Positions 1 through 9,323 are shown, counted from the stretch's first letter. The stretch is DNA of 64,000 nucleotides from Streptomyces fuscichromogenes (GCF_014645815.1 NZ_BMML01000028.1:62001-126000), one strand, 5' to 3'. Notes: generated by a model not told the origin, from the sequence alone. Made by a program: numbers and translations.

Positions 1-40
1 GCGCCGCGCAGTTCGCGCACACCAACCGGTCGTACGTCAT
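1..40 (-). CDS. 5' end of a small Cys-containing hypothetical protein (cut by window edge)
   Basis: On the minus strand an ATG at 40-38 opens a frame reading MTYDRLVCANCAA before the window ends. It is preceded by a strong ribosome binding site (AGGAGGG, about 48-54 on the plus strand). The CxxC pair at residues 8 and 11 suggests a small zinc-ribbon-like protein. A short conserved Streptomyces protein with this start is known to me next to ftsE, but the function is unknown. It is divergent from ftsE, and the 224 bases between them hold both promoters. Only 13 codons are visible, so identity rests on the start context. Confidence 0.55.
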   Translation of the reverse strand, partial: MTYDRLVCANCAA

Positions 41-264
41 GCGCTCACCCTCCTTGCACCGGCCATCGACTGCACAACGCTCCGCGGAACGAGAACGTTC
101 CCTCCCACTGTGCCAGGTTCCCCCGGAAAGAGCGCGGCCGTCCGTAGACCTCGCCCAGGAACAAAACCGCACAAGCATCACCCAACCGTGACCGGCGCCT
201 GCGCTTCCTCACCCGACTCGCGTATGGTCACGCTCATCTACCCCCGGCGACCCGTGGTGCATCC

Positions 265-954
265 GTGATCCGATTCGACAATGTCTCCAAGGTCTACCCC
301 AAACAGACCCACCCCGCACTCAGGGATGTCTCCCTGGAAGTGGAGAAGGGCGAGTTCGTCTTCCTCGTGGGATCCTCCGGCTCCGGGAAGTCGACCTTCC
401 TGAGGCTGATCCTCCGCGAGGAGCGGTGCAGCCACGGCCAGGTGCACGTCCTCGGCAAGGACCTCGCCCGTCTCTCCAACTGGAAGGTGCCGCAGATGCG
501 CCGCCAGCTCGGGACGGTCTTCCAGGACTTCCGGCTGCTGCCCAACAAGACGGTCGCGGAGAACGTGGCCTTCGCCCAGGAGGTCATCGGCAAGTCCAAG
601 GGCGAGATCCGCAAGTCCGTGCCCCAGGTGCTCGACCTCGTCGGGCTCGGCGGCAAGGAGGACCGCAGGCCCGGTGAGCTCTCCGGCGGTGAGCAGCAGC
701 GTGTGGCCATCGCGCGTGCCTTCGTGAACCGGCCCAAGCTGCTGATCGCCGACGAGCCCACGGGCAACCTCGACCCGCAGACCTCGGTCGGCATCATGAA
801 GCTGCTGGACCGCATCAACCGCACCGGCACCACCGTGGTCATGGCCACCCACGACCAGAACATCGTGGACCAGATGCGCAAGCGCGTCATCGAGCTGGAG
901 AAGGGCCGCCTCGTCCGCGACCAGGCACGCGGCGTCTACGGCTACCAGCACTGA
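265..954 (+). CDS. ftsE: Cell division ATP-binding protein FtsE
   Basis: This 229-residue ABC ATPase partners with the membrane protein FtsX to drive peptidoglycan hydrolase activity at the division site. Walker A (GSSGSGKST) lies near residue 37, the ABC signature LSGGEQQR near 139 and Walker B (LLIADEP) near 159. The family motif ALRDVSLEVEKGEFVFLVG is clear, and the length is normal for the family. The start is the GTG at 265, which gives the canonical MIRFDNVSKVYP beginning. Its ribosome site is weak. ftsX follows after 35 bases in the same direction, so the two are an operon. Confidence 0.97.
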   Translation: MIRFDNVSKVYPKQTHPALRDVSLEVEKGEFVFLVGSSGSGKSTFLRLILREERCSHGQVHVLGKDLARLSNWKVPQMRRQLGTVFQDFRLLPNKTVAENVAFAQEVIGKSKGEIRKSVPQVLDLVGLGGKEDRRPGELSGGEQQRVAIARAFVNRPKLLIADEPTGNLDPQTSVGIMKLLDRINRTGTTVVMATHDQNIVDQMRKRVIELEKGRLVRDQARGVYGYQH

Positions 955-989
955 CCGCGATCGTCCACGGAAAGGCATAACCCGACGCC

Positions 990-1907
990 ATGCGCGCCCA
1001 GTTCGTACTGTCGGAGATCGGAGTCGGTCTCCGCCGCAATCTGACGATGACCTTCGCGGTCGTCGTCTCGGTCGCCCTGTCCCTGGCGCTCTTCGGTGGC
1101 TCGCTCCTGATGAGCGACCAGGTCACCACCATGAAGGGCTACTGGTACGACAAGGTCAACGTCTCGATCTTCCTCTGCAACAAGAGCGACGCCGAGTCGG
1201 ACCCCAACTGCGCCAAGGGTGCGGTCACCGACGACCAGAAGAAGCAGATCCAGGCCGACCTGGGCAAGATGTCGGTGGTCGAGAAGGTCACCTACGAGTC
1301 GCAGGACGAGGCCTACAAGCACTACAAGCAGCAGTTCGGCGACTCGCCCCTGGCCGACTCCCTCACGCCGGACCAGATGCAGGAGTCGTACCGGATCAAG
1401 CTCAAGGACCCGGAGAAGTACCAGGTCGTCGCGACGGCCTTCGACGGCCGGGACGGGGTCCAGTCGGTCCAGGACCAGAAGGGCATCCTCGACAACCTCT
1501 TCGGCCTGCTCAACGGCATGAACTGGGCGGCCCGCATGGTCATGGCCCTGATGCTGGTGGTCGCGCTGATGCTGATCGTCAACACGGTGCGCGTCTCCGC
1601 GTTCAGCCGTCGGCGGGAGACCGGCATCATGCGCCTGGTGGGCGCCTCCGGTTTCTACATCCAGGCCCCGTTCATCGCGGAGGCCGCCGTCGCCGGTCTG
1701 ATCGGCGGCACGGTCGCCTGCGGATTCCTGGTGCTCGCCCGGTACTTCATCATCGACCACGGCCTGGACCTGTCCCACAAGCTGAACCTGATCAACTTCA
1801 TCGGCTGGGACGCGGTGCTGACCAAGCTCCCCCTCATCCTCGCAACGAGCCTCCTGATGCCCGCGCTTGCCGCGTTCTTCGCGCTGCGCAAGTACCTGAA
1901 GGTGTGA
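990..1907 (+). CDS. ftsX: Cell division permease-like protein FtsX
   Basis: The 305-residue protein is the membrane partner of FtsE and couples ATP hydrolysis to extracytoplasmic cell-wall hydrolases. A first membrane segment lies at about residues 17-42. A large external domain of about 130 residues follows, containing a Cys pair (LCNKSDAESDPNCAKG) typical of actinobacterial FtsX. The C-terminal half has three membrane segments around NTVRVSAFSRRRETGIMRLVGAS. The ATG at 990 follows GGAAAGGC. The gene closes with a strong hairpin. Confidence 0.96.
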   Translation: MRAQFVLSEIGVGLRRNLTMTFAVVVSVALSLALFGGSLLMSDQVTTMKGYWYDKVNVSIFLCNKSDAESDPNCAKGAVTDDQKKQIQADLGKMSVVEKVTYESQDEAYKHYKQQFGDSPLADSLTPDQMQESYRIKLKDPEKYQVVATAFDGRDGVQSVQDQKGILDNLFGLLNGMNWAARMVMALMLVVALMLIVNTVRVSAFSRRRETGIMRLVGASGFYIQAPFIAEAAVAGLIGGTVACGFLVLARYFIIDHGLDLSHKLNLINFIGWDAVLTKLPLILATSLLMPALAAFFALRKYLKV

Positions 1908-1916
1908 CGCATGCCA

Positions 1917-1952
1917 AGAGGGCCGTACGGGCAACAGCCCGTGCGGCCCTCT
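1917..1952 (+). terminator. Intrinsic terminator after ftsX
   Basis: AGAGGGCCGTACGGGC and GCCCGTGCGGCCCTCT form a 16-base stem with a four-base AACA loop and a single G.U/mismatch, ten bases after the ftsX stop. It should end the ftsEX transcript before the S41 protease gene, whose own start lies 24 bases further on. Confidence 0.85.
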
Positions 1953-1975
1953 CGCGTTGTCCTAGACTCACCCGC

Positions 1976-3157
1976 ATGTCAGGCCGAGAGCTGTTCTGTC
2001 AGCCCCGCCGGGTTCGCCGGGGGGCGGCTCTGACGTTGGTGTTCGCAGGGCTGTTGGTGACCGGGGCGGCCACCGGGGCGTTTCCCGATCCCGGGCAGGC
2101 CGACCGGAAGACGCCCACCGGAGCTGCCCGTCCCGCCGGGCGCGGGGCCGCCGGGCACGAGGACGTCGCGAAGGCCGCCGCCGAGGCCATGGCCGACGGC
2201 GAGTCCCCCATGGAGGCGGCGGAGCGGGCCGTCAGCCGCAGCGGGGACCGGTGGGCCGCGGTCTACTCCGAGGGCGAGTACCAGGAGTTCGAGGAAGCGC
2301 TCGACGGCCAGTACACCGGCGTGGGGCTGTGGGCCCGGCGGACGGCGGACGGGCGGATCGAGGTGAGCAGGGTGCAGTCCGGGTCGCCCGCGGCCGAGGC
2401 GGGCGTCAGGAAGGGCGACCGGCTGCGCAGCGTCGACGGCGCGGACGTCGACGGGCGGCCCGTCACCGACGTCGTCTCGTTACTGCGCGGTGACGCCACC
2501 GACGCGCGCGCCGGTACGACCGTCACCCTCGGCCTCCAGCGCGGCACGCGCGCGTGGAGCGAGACAGTGCGCAGGGCGCTGCTGTCCACCGACTCGGTGA
2601 CCGTGCACAAGCTGACCGCCGGCATCACCGTCATCAGGATCTCCGCCTTCACCAAGGGCTCCGGGGAGCTCGTGCGCACCGCCGTACGGCAGGCCCCGGC
2701 CGACGCCGGCATCGTCCTCGACCTGCGCGGCAACTCCGGCGGCCTGGTCAGCGAGGCCGTCACCGCCGCCTCCGCCTTCCTCGACGGCGGCCTGGTCGCC
2801 ACCTACGACGTCGACGGCGCCCCCCGCTCCCTGCACGCCGAGCCCGGCGGGGACACCGCCAGACCCCTGGTCGCCCTCGTCGACGGCGGCACGATGAGCG
2901 CGGCCGAGATGCTCACCGGCGCCCTCCAGGACCGCGGCCGCGCGGTCGTCCTCGGCTCCCGCACCTTCGGCAAGGGCTCCATCCAGATGCCGACCCGGCT
3001 CCCCGACGGCGCGGTCGCCGAGCTCACCGTCGGTCACTACCGCACCCCCTCCGGTCACACCGTCGACGGCCGGGGCATCACCCCCGACCTGGAGGTGTCC
3101 ACCGGGGCGCTGGAGCGGGCGGAGACGGTCCTGAGCGGGCTCGGGGACCCGTCGTAG
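1976..3157 (+). CDS. Secreted S41 family carboxyl-terminal processing protease
   Basis: This 393-residue serine protease of the CtpA/S41 family has an N-terminal signal or anchor segment (ALTLVFAGLLVTGAATGAF, about residues 18-36). A PDZ domain lies around residues 110-195 (VGLWARR to the VVSLLRG region), followed by the S41 catalytic domain. The catalytic Ser is in GGTMSAAEML and the general-base Lys is in FGKGSIQ. It probably acts outside the membrane on protein C-termini. I chose the ATG at 1976. A longer in-frame start at 1904 would overlap ftsX and read through its terminator. The gene sits between ftsX and smpB, as in other Streptomyces. Confidence 0.93.
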   Translation: MSGRELFCQPRRVRRGAALTLVFAGLLVTGAATGAFPDPGQADRKTPTGAARPAGRGAAGHEDVAKAAAEAMADGESPMEAAERAVSRSGDRWAAVYSEGEYQEFEEALDGQYTGVGLWARRTADGRIEVSRVQSGSPAAEAGVRKGDRLRSVDGADVDGRPVTDVVSLLRGDATDARAGTTVTLGLQRGTRAWSETVRRALLSTDSVTVHKLTAGITVIRISAFTKGSGELVRTAVRQAPADAGIVLDLRGNSGGLVSEAVTAASAFLDGGLVATYDVDGAPRSLHAEPGGDTARPLVALVDGGTMSAAEMLTGALQDRGRAVVLGSRTFGKGSIQMPTRLPDGAVAELTVGHYRTPSGHTVDGRGITPDLEVSTGALERAETVLSGLGDPS

Positions 3158-3214
3158 GAAGCCCTTTAACCGCTTCCCCCGCACCCCCTCCGTAGTGCGA
3201 AAATGGACAGCACT

Positions 3215-3769
3215 ATGGCCAAGGGAATGTACGTACCGAAAGAGTCCCAGCAGAAGCAGCAGGGGACGGCCGCCAAAGCCCGGGACGGCGAGAAGGGCGG
3301 CAAGCGCAAGATCGTCGCGCAGAACAAGAAGGCCCGGCACGACTACGCGATCATCGACACCTACGAGGCCGGCGTCGTCCTGTTCGGCACCGAGGTGAAG
3401 TCGCTCCGTGAAGGACGGAGCTCGCTGACCGACGGCTTCGTCCAGATCGACCAGGGTGAGGCGTGGCTGCACAACGCCCACATCCCCGAGTACCACCAGG
3501 GCAGCTGGACCAACCACTCCGCGCGCCGCAAGCGCAAGCTGCTGCTGCACCGGGAGGAGATCGACAAGCTGGAGGCCAAGTCCCAGGAGACGGGTCACAC
3601 GATCGTGCCCCTCGCCATCTACTTCAAGGACGGCCGCGCGAAGGCGGAGATCGCGCTCGCCCGGGGCAAGAAGGAGTACGACAAGCGGCAGACCCTGCGG
3701 GAGCAGCAGGACCGGCGGGAGTCGGACCGTGCGATCGCGGCGGCCAAGCGCAGGCAGCGGGGCGCGTAG
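3215..3769 (+). CDS. smpB: SsrA-binding protein SmpB
   Basis: SmpB binds tmRNA and delivers it to stalled ribosomes in trans-translation. The family core is visible: NKKARHDYAI, AGVVLFGTEVKSLREGRSSL, WLHNAHIPEY and KRKLLLHR. A basic C-terminal tail (KKEYDKRQTLREQQDRRESDR) follows, about 184 residues in total. The start MAKGMYVPKESQ at 3215 is the family-typical one. An in-frame ATG at 3203 (MDST-) is also possible, and neither has a strong ribosome site, so the mRNA may be leaderless or nearly so. The tmRNA gene follows 110 bases downstream, completing the functional pair. Confidence 0.96.
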   Translation: MAKGMYVPKESQQKQQGTAAKARDGEKGGKRKIVAQNKKARHDYAIIDTYEAGVVLFGTEVKSLREGRSSLTDGFVQIDQGEAWLHNAHIPEYHQGSWTNHSARRKRKLLLHREEIDKLEAKSQETGHTIVPLAIYFKDGRAKAEIALARGKKEYDKRQTLREQQDRRESDRAIAAAKRRQRGA

Positions 3770-3879
3770 GGCGGAACACCACCGGAATACGGTGGCCACG
3801 TCGCTCGTTGTTCACGTACGATGGTTCTGCACCTCACAGCAGGTGCGCACCCTCCTCGGAGGGTTTGAAAAAACAACAT

Positions 3880-4263
3880 GGGGATGATCGGTTTCGACAG
3901 CGGATGTCGAAGCAGGGGAAGCGTGTCGAGGAAGCGGCAATGATCTCGTTAACCATATGTCGCAACCAATAATCGCCAATTCCAAGAGCGATTCCCGCGC
4001 CTTCGCCCTCGCTGCCTAATAAGCAGTGAGTGAAGGCCCTAACGGGTGTCAGACCGGGGATGTTCCCGACCCGGACCCTGGCATAATCTAGGGGACTAAA
4101 CCATCCGGCCCGGTCACGGGGTCGGATGGGAAATCAAACAGTGACTGGGCCCGTCGGCGACTTGTTCGCGTGATCGCCGGGGCCGAGAAAATCACAGCGA
4201 ACTGCACACGGAGAAGCCCTGTTTTTGCACCGTTGGACGCGGGTTCGATTCCCGCCATCTCCA
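3880..4263 (+). ncRNA. ssrA: tmRNA (ssrA)
   Basis: The RNA opens with GGGGATGATCGGTTTCGAC, and its 3' end contains the T-arm GGGTTCGATTCCCGCC followed by CATCTCCA, which pairs with the 5' GGGGATG to form the acceptor stem. At about 384 bases it has the usual length. The mRNA-like part is followed by GC-rich pseudoknot segments. The 3' CCA is not encoded in full (ACAG follows). Together with smpB just upstream it rescues stalled ribosomes. Confidence 0.96.
3975..4019 (+). other. tmRNA tag-peptide reading frame
   Basis: Within the tmRNA, a frame reading ANSKSDSRAFALAA ends at TAA, with a second in-frame-adjacent TAA just after. The ALAA end is the protease-recognition end typical of tmRNA tags. 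The exact resume codon is inferred from the frame and the Ala codon at 3975. The family usually resumes at Ala. Confidence 0.8.
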
Positions 4264-4277
4264 CAGTCTCCATGTTG

Positions 4278-4312
4278 CGAGGGCCCGGTGGTCACAGACC
4301 ACCGGGCCCTCG
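4278..4312 (+). terminator. Terminator after ssrA
   Basis: CGAGGGCCCGGTGGTC and its complement GACCACCGGGCCCTCG flank a three-base loop, giving a perfect 16-bp stem just downstream of the tmRNA. It can also terminate the convergent lacI-type gene that ends at 4341. Confidence 0.85.
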
Positions 4313-4340
4313 TCGCGTTCCCGCCGTCTCGGAGGCGCTG

Positions 4341-5354
4341 TCAGGGGGCCTCGCGCGGTGCCGTGCTCGCGCGTTCCGTCAGCCGGGGCGTGAGCAGCGT
4401 CGCCTCCGGGACGTCCGGGTCGCCGTCGAGTCTGCGCATCAGCAACTCCGCCGCGCGCTCGCCGAGTTCCGCGGCCGGCAGGGCGACCGAGGTGACCGGG
4501 ACACGCAGTGAGGCCGCCAGTTCGTCCGGGCAGATCGCGGTGATCGACAGGTCGGTGGGCACGCGCAGGCCGAGTTGCTCGAAGGCGTCGACGAGGGGTT
4601 CCAGGACCGCCTCGTTGTGGACGACGACCCCCGTCAACGCCGGCTGTTCGCGCAGCAGTTGCTCGGCGGTCCGGCGGGCCGCCGCCGGCGTCGCCGGGCA
4701 GGGGCGGACGGAGGACGCCATGCCGTTGCGGTCGGCGGCGGTCGTGAAGCCCTGGACGACGCGCTGGGCGAACGCCGTCTCCCGGACGTACACCTCCGGC
4801 GGCGAGCCGACCAGCGCGACCACCCGGTGCCCCAGGCCCGCCAGCCGCTCCACGCACAGCTCACCGGCCGCCCGGAAGTCCAGGTCGACGCAGGTCAGGC
4901 CCTGGGCGGCGGCCGGGAAGCCGATCAGCACGGACGGCCTCTCCAGCGTGCGCAGCAGCGGCAGCCGGGGGTCGTGCAGCTGGACGTCCATCACGATCAG
5001 GGCGTCGACCAGGGCGGTGTCGGCGACCCGGTGCAGGCCCTCCTCGCCCTCCTCCTGGGTGAGGAGGAGCACGTCGTGGTCGTACCGGCGGGCCGTCGTC
5101 ACCACCGACACCGCGAACTGCATGACCACCGGGACATGGATACCGGTGCGCAGCGGGATGACCAGGGCGAGGACGTTGGAGCGGCTGCTGGCCAGGGCGC
5201 GCGCGCCGGCGTGCGGGCGGTAGCCCAGCTCGCGGATGGACGCCTCGATCCGGCGCCGGGTCTCGTCCGAGATCGGGCGCTTGCCGCTGAGCGCGTAGGA
5301 CACCGTGCTGGGGGAGACCCCGGCGTGCCGGGCCACGTCCGTGATCTTCACCAT
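4341..5354 (-). CDS. LacI family transcriptional regulator of the xyloside/sugar operon
   Basis: This 337-residue repressor has an N-terminal helix-turn-helix (ITDVARHAGVSPSTVSYALSG, residues 3-23) and the hinge region (RRIEASIRELGYRPHAGARAL). A periplasmic-binding-protein-like effector domain follows. Its start codon overlaps the stop of the upstream alpha-xylosidase gene by one base, so the two are co-transcribed and probably translationally coupled. It most likely senses the sugar released by the operon and represses the importer promoter near 10.65 kb, where LacI-type palindromes occur. The effector is unknown. Confidence 0.9.
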   Translation of the reverse strand: MVKITDVARHAGVSPSTVSYALSGKRPISDETRRRIEASIRELGYRPHAGARALASSRSNVLALVIPLRTGIHVPVVMQFAVSVVTTARRYDHDVLLLTQEEGEEGLHRVADTALVDALIVMDVQLHDPRLPLLRTLERPSVLIGFPAAAQGLTCVDLDFRAAGELCVERLAGLGHRVVALVGSPPEVYVRETAFAQRVVQGFTTAADRNGMASSVRPCPATPAAARRTAEQLLREQPALTGVVVHNEAVLEPLVDAFEQLGLRVPTDLSITAICPDELAASLRVPVTSVALPAAELGERAAELLMRRLDGDPDVPEATLLTPRLTERASTAPREAP

Positions 5355-7606
5355 CAGCCCAGCTCCAAGGAGAGGAACCCGGTACCGGGCCGGGCCCGCG
5401 CCGTCCGCTCCCCGGCCATGAGGTTCCAGGCCGCCGCCGGGTCGCTGCACGAGGCCCGCAGGGTGTCCCCCTCGCGTACGACGGTGAAGGTGACGTCCCC
5501 GACCGGGACCGTGACCTGGGCGCCGCGATCGAGGCCGAACGCCCGCAGGGTGACCCCGTCGGCGTGGTCGTAGTCGGGGCGGTCCGCCACCGCGCCGACC
5601 GGGATCACGGACCCCGGCCGGGCCAGGAGCGGGACACTCAGGAAGTCGTGCCGCTCGCGGATCCAGCGGGGGCCGGTGACCTGCCGTCCGGTCAGGAAGT
5701 GGGTCCAGGTACCGGCGGGGCAGTAGTACGTCACGTTCCCCTCGTCCTCGAACACCGGCGCCACCAGCAGGTCCGCCCCGAGCATGTACTGCCGCTCCAG
5801 ATGCGCGCACCCCGGATCCTCCGGGAACTCCAGCACCATCGCCCGCATCATCGGCACCCCCTCCGCGGAAGCGGTGCGCGCGGCCTCGTACAGGTAGGGC
5901 ATCAGGCTCAGCTTCAGCCGGGTGAAGTGCCGCAGCACGTCCACCGCCTCCTCGTCGAACAGCCACGGCACCCGGTACGACGACGACCCGTGCAGCCTGC
6001 TGTGCGACGACAGCAGTCCGAAGGCCAGCCACCGCTTGAACAGCGCCGGTGACGGGGTGCCCTCGAAGCCGCCGATGTCGTGGCTCCAGTAGCCGAAGCC
6101 GGACAGGCCCAGCGACAGCCCGCCGCGCAGCGACTCGGCCATCGACTCGTAGGTCGCCTCGCAGTCGCCGCCCCAGTGCACGGGGAACTGCTGGCTCCCG
6201 GTCGTCGCCGACCGCGCGAACACCACCGCCTCGCCCTCGCCCCGGTGCTTGCGCAGCACCTCGAAGACGGTCCGGTTGTAGAGGTAGGTGTAGTAGTTGT
6301 GCATCCGCTCCGGGTCGGAGCCGTCGGACCAGGCCACGTCCACCGGGACGCGCTCCCCGAAGTCGGTCTTGAAGCAGTCGACGCCCTGTGCCAGCAGGGC
6401 TTCCAGCTTGGCCGCGTACCAGTCACGGGCCGCCGGGGACGTGAAGTCCACCAGCGCCATGCCCGGCTGCCACAGATCCCACTGCCACACGCTGCCGTCC
6501 GGCCGCCGCAGCAGGTGTCCCAGCTCCCTGCCCTCGGCGAACAGCGGCGACCGCTGCGCGATGTACGGGTTGATCCACACGCACACCCGCAGCCCGCGCT
6601 CGTGCAGCCGCCCCAGCATGCCCTCCGGATCCGGGAACACCCGTGGATCCCAGCGGAAGTCGCACCAGTTGAACTCCCGCATCCAGAAACAGTCGAAGTG
6701 GAAGACGGAGAGCGGGAGTTCGCGCTCCCGCATGCCCTCGATGAAGGAGGTCACGGTCTTCTCGTCGTACGACGTCGTGAAGGACGTCGACAGCCAGAGC
6801 CCGAAGGACCAGGCGGGCGGCAGCGCCGGGCGGCCGGTCAGGGCCGTGTACGTGCGCAGGATGTCCTTCGGCGTCGGGCCGTGGATGACGTAGTACGTCA
6901 ACTGCTGTGACTCGACGCTGAACTGGACCCTGGACACCGACTCCGAGCCGACCTCGAACGACACCTTCCCCGGGTGGTCGACGAAGACGCCGTAGCCGGC
7001 GTCCGTCAGGTAGAAGGGGGCGTTCTTGTAGGCCTGTTCGGTGGCGGTGCCGCCGTCGGCGTTCCAGATGTCGACGACCTGGCCGTTCTTGACGAGCGGG
7101 CCGAAGCGTTCGCCGAGGCCGTAGACCGATGTCCCGACCCCGAGACCCAGCTGCTCCCGCAGGTAGTGGGCGCCGGTGGCGGTGTCCCGCATGATGCCCA
7201 TGCCCTTGGGCCCGCTGGAGGTGAGGACACGGCCGCCGGCGAGGAAGTCCAGCCGCCAGGGCGCGGCCCGGCTCAGCCGCAGCGCGAGCGGGCCGGAGAC
7301 CAGGGTCGCGTACTCGTCGTCGTACGACACCTGGGACGCGAAGTCCTCCCGCCGGAGCTCGAACCGCGGCCCGCGGGGCTGCTCGCCCTCGAAGTGGGTG
7401 AAGGTGACGCCGATGACACCGGGCATCGGCGTGTGCGCGCTGATCGTCACGACCGGTCCCTTCAGCAGGTCGCCGCGGTGGCGGATGGGCTGGGTGGGCG
7501 CGTGGATCTCCAGGGCGCCGTCCACGGCCGTGACGTCGAGGACCTCGACCGGATGGGCCGCGGTGACACCCTGGCGCAGCAGCCAGTAGCCGTCGGTGAA
7601 CTTCAC
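5354..7606 (-). CDS. yicI: GH31 alpha-xylosidase (YicI type)
   Basis: The 750-residue glycoside hydrolase of family 31 probably removes alpha-linked xylose from oligosaccharides inside the cell, since no signal peptide is seen. The catalytic nucleophile Asp lies in CFKTDFGERV and the acid/base region in HWGGDCEATYESM. Other landmarks are WSFGLWLSTSFTTSYDEK and GFGYWSHDIGGF. Length and motif order match YicI-like enzymes better than alpha-glucosidases. GTG at 7606 follows TAGGAGG at a proper distance. It sits last before lacI in a four-gene sugar operon. The true substrate (isoprimeverose-like or other alpha-xylosides) is inferred from family only. Confidence 0.88.
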   Translation of the reverse strand: MKFTDGYWLLRQGVTAAHPVEVLDVTAVDGALEIHAPTQPIRHRGDLLKGPVVTISAHTPMPGVIGVTFTHFEGEQPRGPRFELRREDFASQVSYDDEYATLVSGPLALRLSRAAPWRLDFLAGGRVLTSSGPKGMGIMRDTATGAHYLREQLGLGVGTSVYGLGERFGPLVKNGQVVDIWNADGGTATEQAYKNAPFYLTDAGYGVFVDHPGKVSFEVGSESVSRVQFSVESQQLTYYVIHGPTPKDILRTYTALTGRPALPPAWSFGLWLSTSFTTSYDEKTVTSFIEGMRERELPLSVFHFDCFWMREFNWCDFRWDPRVFPDPEGMLGRLHERGLRVCVWINPYIAQRSPLFAEGRELGHLLRRPDGSVWQWDLWQPGMALVDFTSPAARDWYAAKLEALLAQGVDCFKTDFGERVPVDVAWSDGSDPERMHNYYTYLYNRTVFEVLRKHRGEGEAVVFARSATTGSQQFPVHWGGDCEATYESMAESLRGGLSLGLSGFGYWSHDIGGFEGTPSPALFKRWLAFGLLSSHSRLHGSSSYRVPWLFDEEAVDVLRHFTRLKLSLMPYLYEAARTASAEGVPMMRAMVLEFPEDPGCAHLERQYMLGADLLVAPVFEDEGNVTYYCPAGTWTHFLTGRQVTGPRWIRERHDFLSVPLLARPGSVIPVGAVADRPDYDHADGVTLRAFGLDRGAQVTVPVGDVTFTVVREGDTLRASCSDPAAAWNLMAGERTARARPGTGFLSLELG

Positions 7607-7617
7607 TCACGAACCTC

Positions 7618-8439
7618 CTATTTGACGGCCCCCACGGCGATCCCCCGGGTGAGCGTGCGCTGGAAGACGAGGAAGAAGACGACGGCCGGCAGCACGCCGA
7701 GCAGGGCGGCCGCGTTGGTCATGGTGGCGTCCATCAGACGCTGGCCCTGGAGGACGCCGAGGGCGACCGACACCGTCTGGTTGTCGTTGGAGATCAGCAT
7801 CACCAGCGGCAGCAGGAACTCGTTCCAGGTCCAGACGAAGAAGAAGACCAGCAGCACGCCCAGGGTCGGGCGGCTGACGGGTACGACGATCCGGACCAGG
7901 ATCTGCCACTTGTTCGCGCCGTCGATCCGGGCCGCCTCGATGATCTCGCGCGGGAACTGGCCCAGCACGGCGGAGAGGAGATACGTCCCGAACGCCGACT
8001 GGATCACCGTGAACACGATGATCACACTGAGCCGGGTGTCGTACAGGCCCGCCTCCTTGCTCAGGTAGTAGAGCGGGTAGACCAGCGACTCCTGCGGCAG
8101 CAGGTTGGCGAGGACGAAGAAGGCCAGGACCCAGGTACGGCCCCGGATCCGGCCGATGCCGATCGCGTACGCGTTCAGCACGGACAGACCGGTGGCCAGC
8201 ACGGCCACCGAGCCGCTGATGAGTGTGGAGTTGACGAGCTTTCGGGTGTAGTCGACGCGTTGCCAGAAGTCCCGCAGGCCGTCCAGGTAGAGGCCGTGCG
8301 GGAGGCTCAGCGGGCCGTTCTGCGAGTACTCCGCCGGGGACTTGACCGCGTTCATCGTCACGATCAGGAACGGGACGACCATGAGGAGGGCGGCCAGGCA
8401 GAGGGCGAGGAGGACCGGGTAGCGGCGCAGGGCGGTCAT
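7618..8439 (-). CDS. Carbohydrate ABC transporter permease (MalG type)
   Basis: A 273-residue membrane permease with an N-terminal segment (PVLLALCLAALLMVVPFLIVTMNAVKS) and the cytoplasmic EAA loop EAARIDGANKWQILVRIVVP, which contacts the ATPase. It has six predicted membrane segments. The ATG overlaps the stop of the upstream permease (ATGA). No ATP-binding subunit is encoded in this operon, so it probably uses a shared ATPase such as MsiK, as is known for Streptomyces sugar importers. Confidence 0.92.
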   Translation of the reverse strand: MTALRRYPVLLALCLAALLMVVPFLIVTMNAVKSPAEYSQNGPLSLPHGLYLDGLRDFWQRVDYTRKLVNSTLISGSVAVLATGLSVLNAYAIGIGRIRGRTWVLAFFVLANLLPQESLVYPLYYLSKEAGLYDTRLSVIIVFTVIQSAFGTYLLSAVLGQFPREIIEAARIDGANKWQILVRIVVPVSRPTLGVLLVFFFVWTWNEFLLPLVMLISNDNQTVSVALGVLQGQRLMDATMTNAAALLGVLPAVVFFLVFQRTLTRGIAVGAVK

Positions 8440-9323
8440 ACCACCTCCGCGCGGTTCTGCAGCCTCAGACCGAGCACGGCCAGGGCCAGGACGACGACCG
8501 TGAGGACCGTGGAGATCGCCGAGCCGTAGCCGACCTGGGTCTTCTCGAAGAACGTGGTGAAGGAGAAGTAGGAGGGCACGTCGGTGGCGCCGCCCGGACC
8601 GCCCTTGGTCAGGACGTACACCGCGCCGAAGACCTTGAGCGCGGCGATCGTGCACCAGGTCAGGACGACGTACACCTCCGGGCGGAGCTGCGGCAGCGTG
8701 ATGTGCCGGAAGCGGCGCCACCAGCCGGCGCCGTCCAGCTCGGCCGCCTCGTACAGCTGCGGGTCCACCCGGCCCAGCCCGGCCATGAAGACGACCAGCG
8801 GGAAGCCGAGCTGGACCCAGACGAGGACGCCCATGACCGTGTAGAGGGCGAGGTCCGGGTCGCCGAGCCAGTCCTGCTGCCAGGAGCCGAGGCCGACCGC
8901 CTTGAGGAGGGCGTTGAGGGAGCCGTTGTCCGGGGCCAGGATCCAGCTCCAGACGATGCCGGCGACCGCGACCGGCAGCACCTGGGGAAGGTAGAAGCAG
9001 GCTCGCAGCACGGCCGCGATCCGGGTGCCGAAGTGCTTGCCGACGTAGTCGAACAGGGCGGCGGCGAGGAGGAGTCCGAGCGCGGTCGGGACCACCGCCA
9101 TCGCGAGAACCATGAAGAGGCTGTGCCGGAACGACGCCCAGAACTCCGTATCGTGCAGCAGCTCCCGGTAGTTGGCGAGCCCGGACCAGTGCGGACCGCC
9201 CACGCCCTGCCAGTCGGTGAAGCTCACGCCCGTGTTCATCAGGAACGGCACGACGACCACGGCCAGGAAGGCGACGGCACCGGGGAGGAGGAAGAGCGCG
9301 TACGAGTCCCGGCGCACCCTCAC
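8436..9323 (-). CDS. Carbohydrate ABC transporter permease (MalF type)
   Basis: A 295-residue membrane protein beginning with a hydrophobic segment (YALFLLPGAVAFLAVVVVPFLMN) and carrying the EAA motif EAAELDGAGWWRRFRHITLP. The start is the GTG at 9323, whose last two bases overlap the stop of the binding-protein gene (GTGA). A GTG two codons inside is an alternative. It pairs with the next permease to form the membrane channel of the importer. Confidence 0.92.
   Translation of the reverse strand: MRVRRDSYALFLLPGAVAFLAVVVVPFLMNTGVSFTDWQGVGGPHWSGLANYRELLHDTEFWASFRHSLFMVLAMAVVPTALGLLLAAALFDYVGKHFGTRIAAVLRACFYLPQVLPVAVAGIVWSWILAPDNGSLNALLKAVGLGSWQQDWLGDPDLALYTVMGVLVWVQLGFPLVVFMAGLGRVDPQLYEAAELDGAGWWRRFRHITLPQLRPEVYVVLTWCTIAALKVFGAVYVLTKGGPGGATDVPSYFSFTTFFEKTQVGYGSAISTVLTVVVLALAVLGLRLQNRAEVV

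Noticed and set aside
1904..1975. Upstream start for the S41 protease
   Set aside because: The extra 24 codons overlap the end of ftsX and read through its terminator hairpin. The ATG at 1976 gives a normal signal-peptide start.
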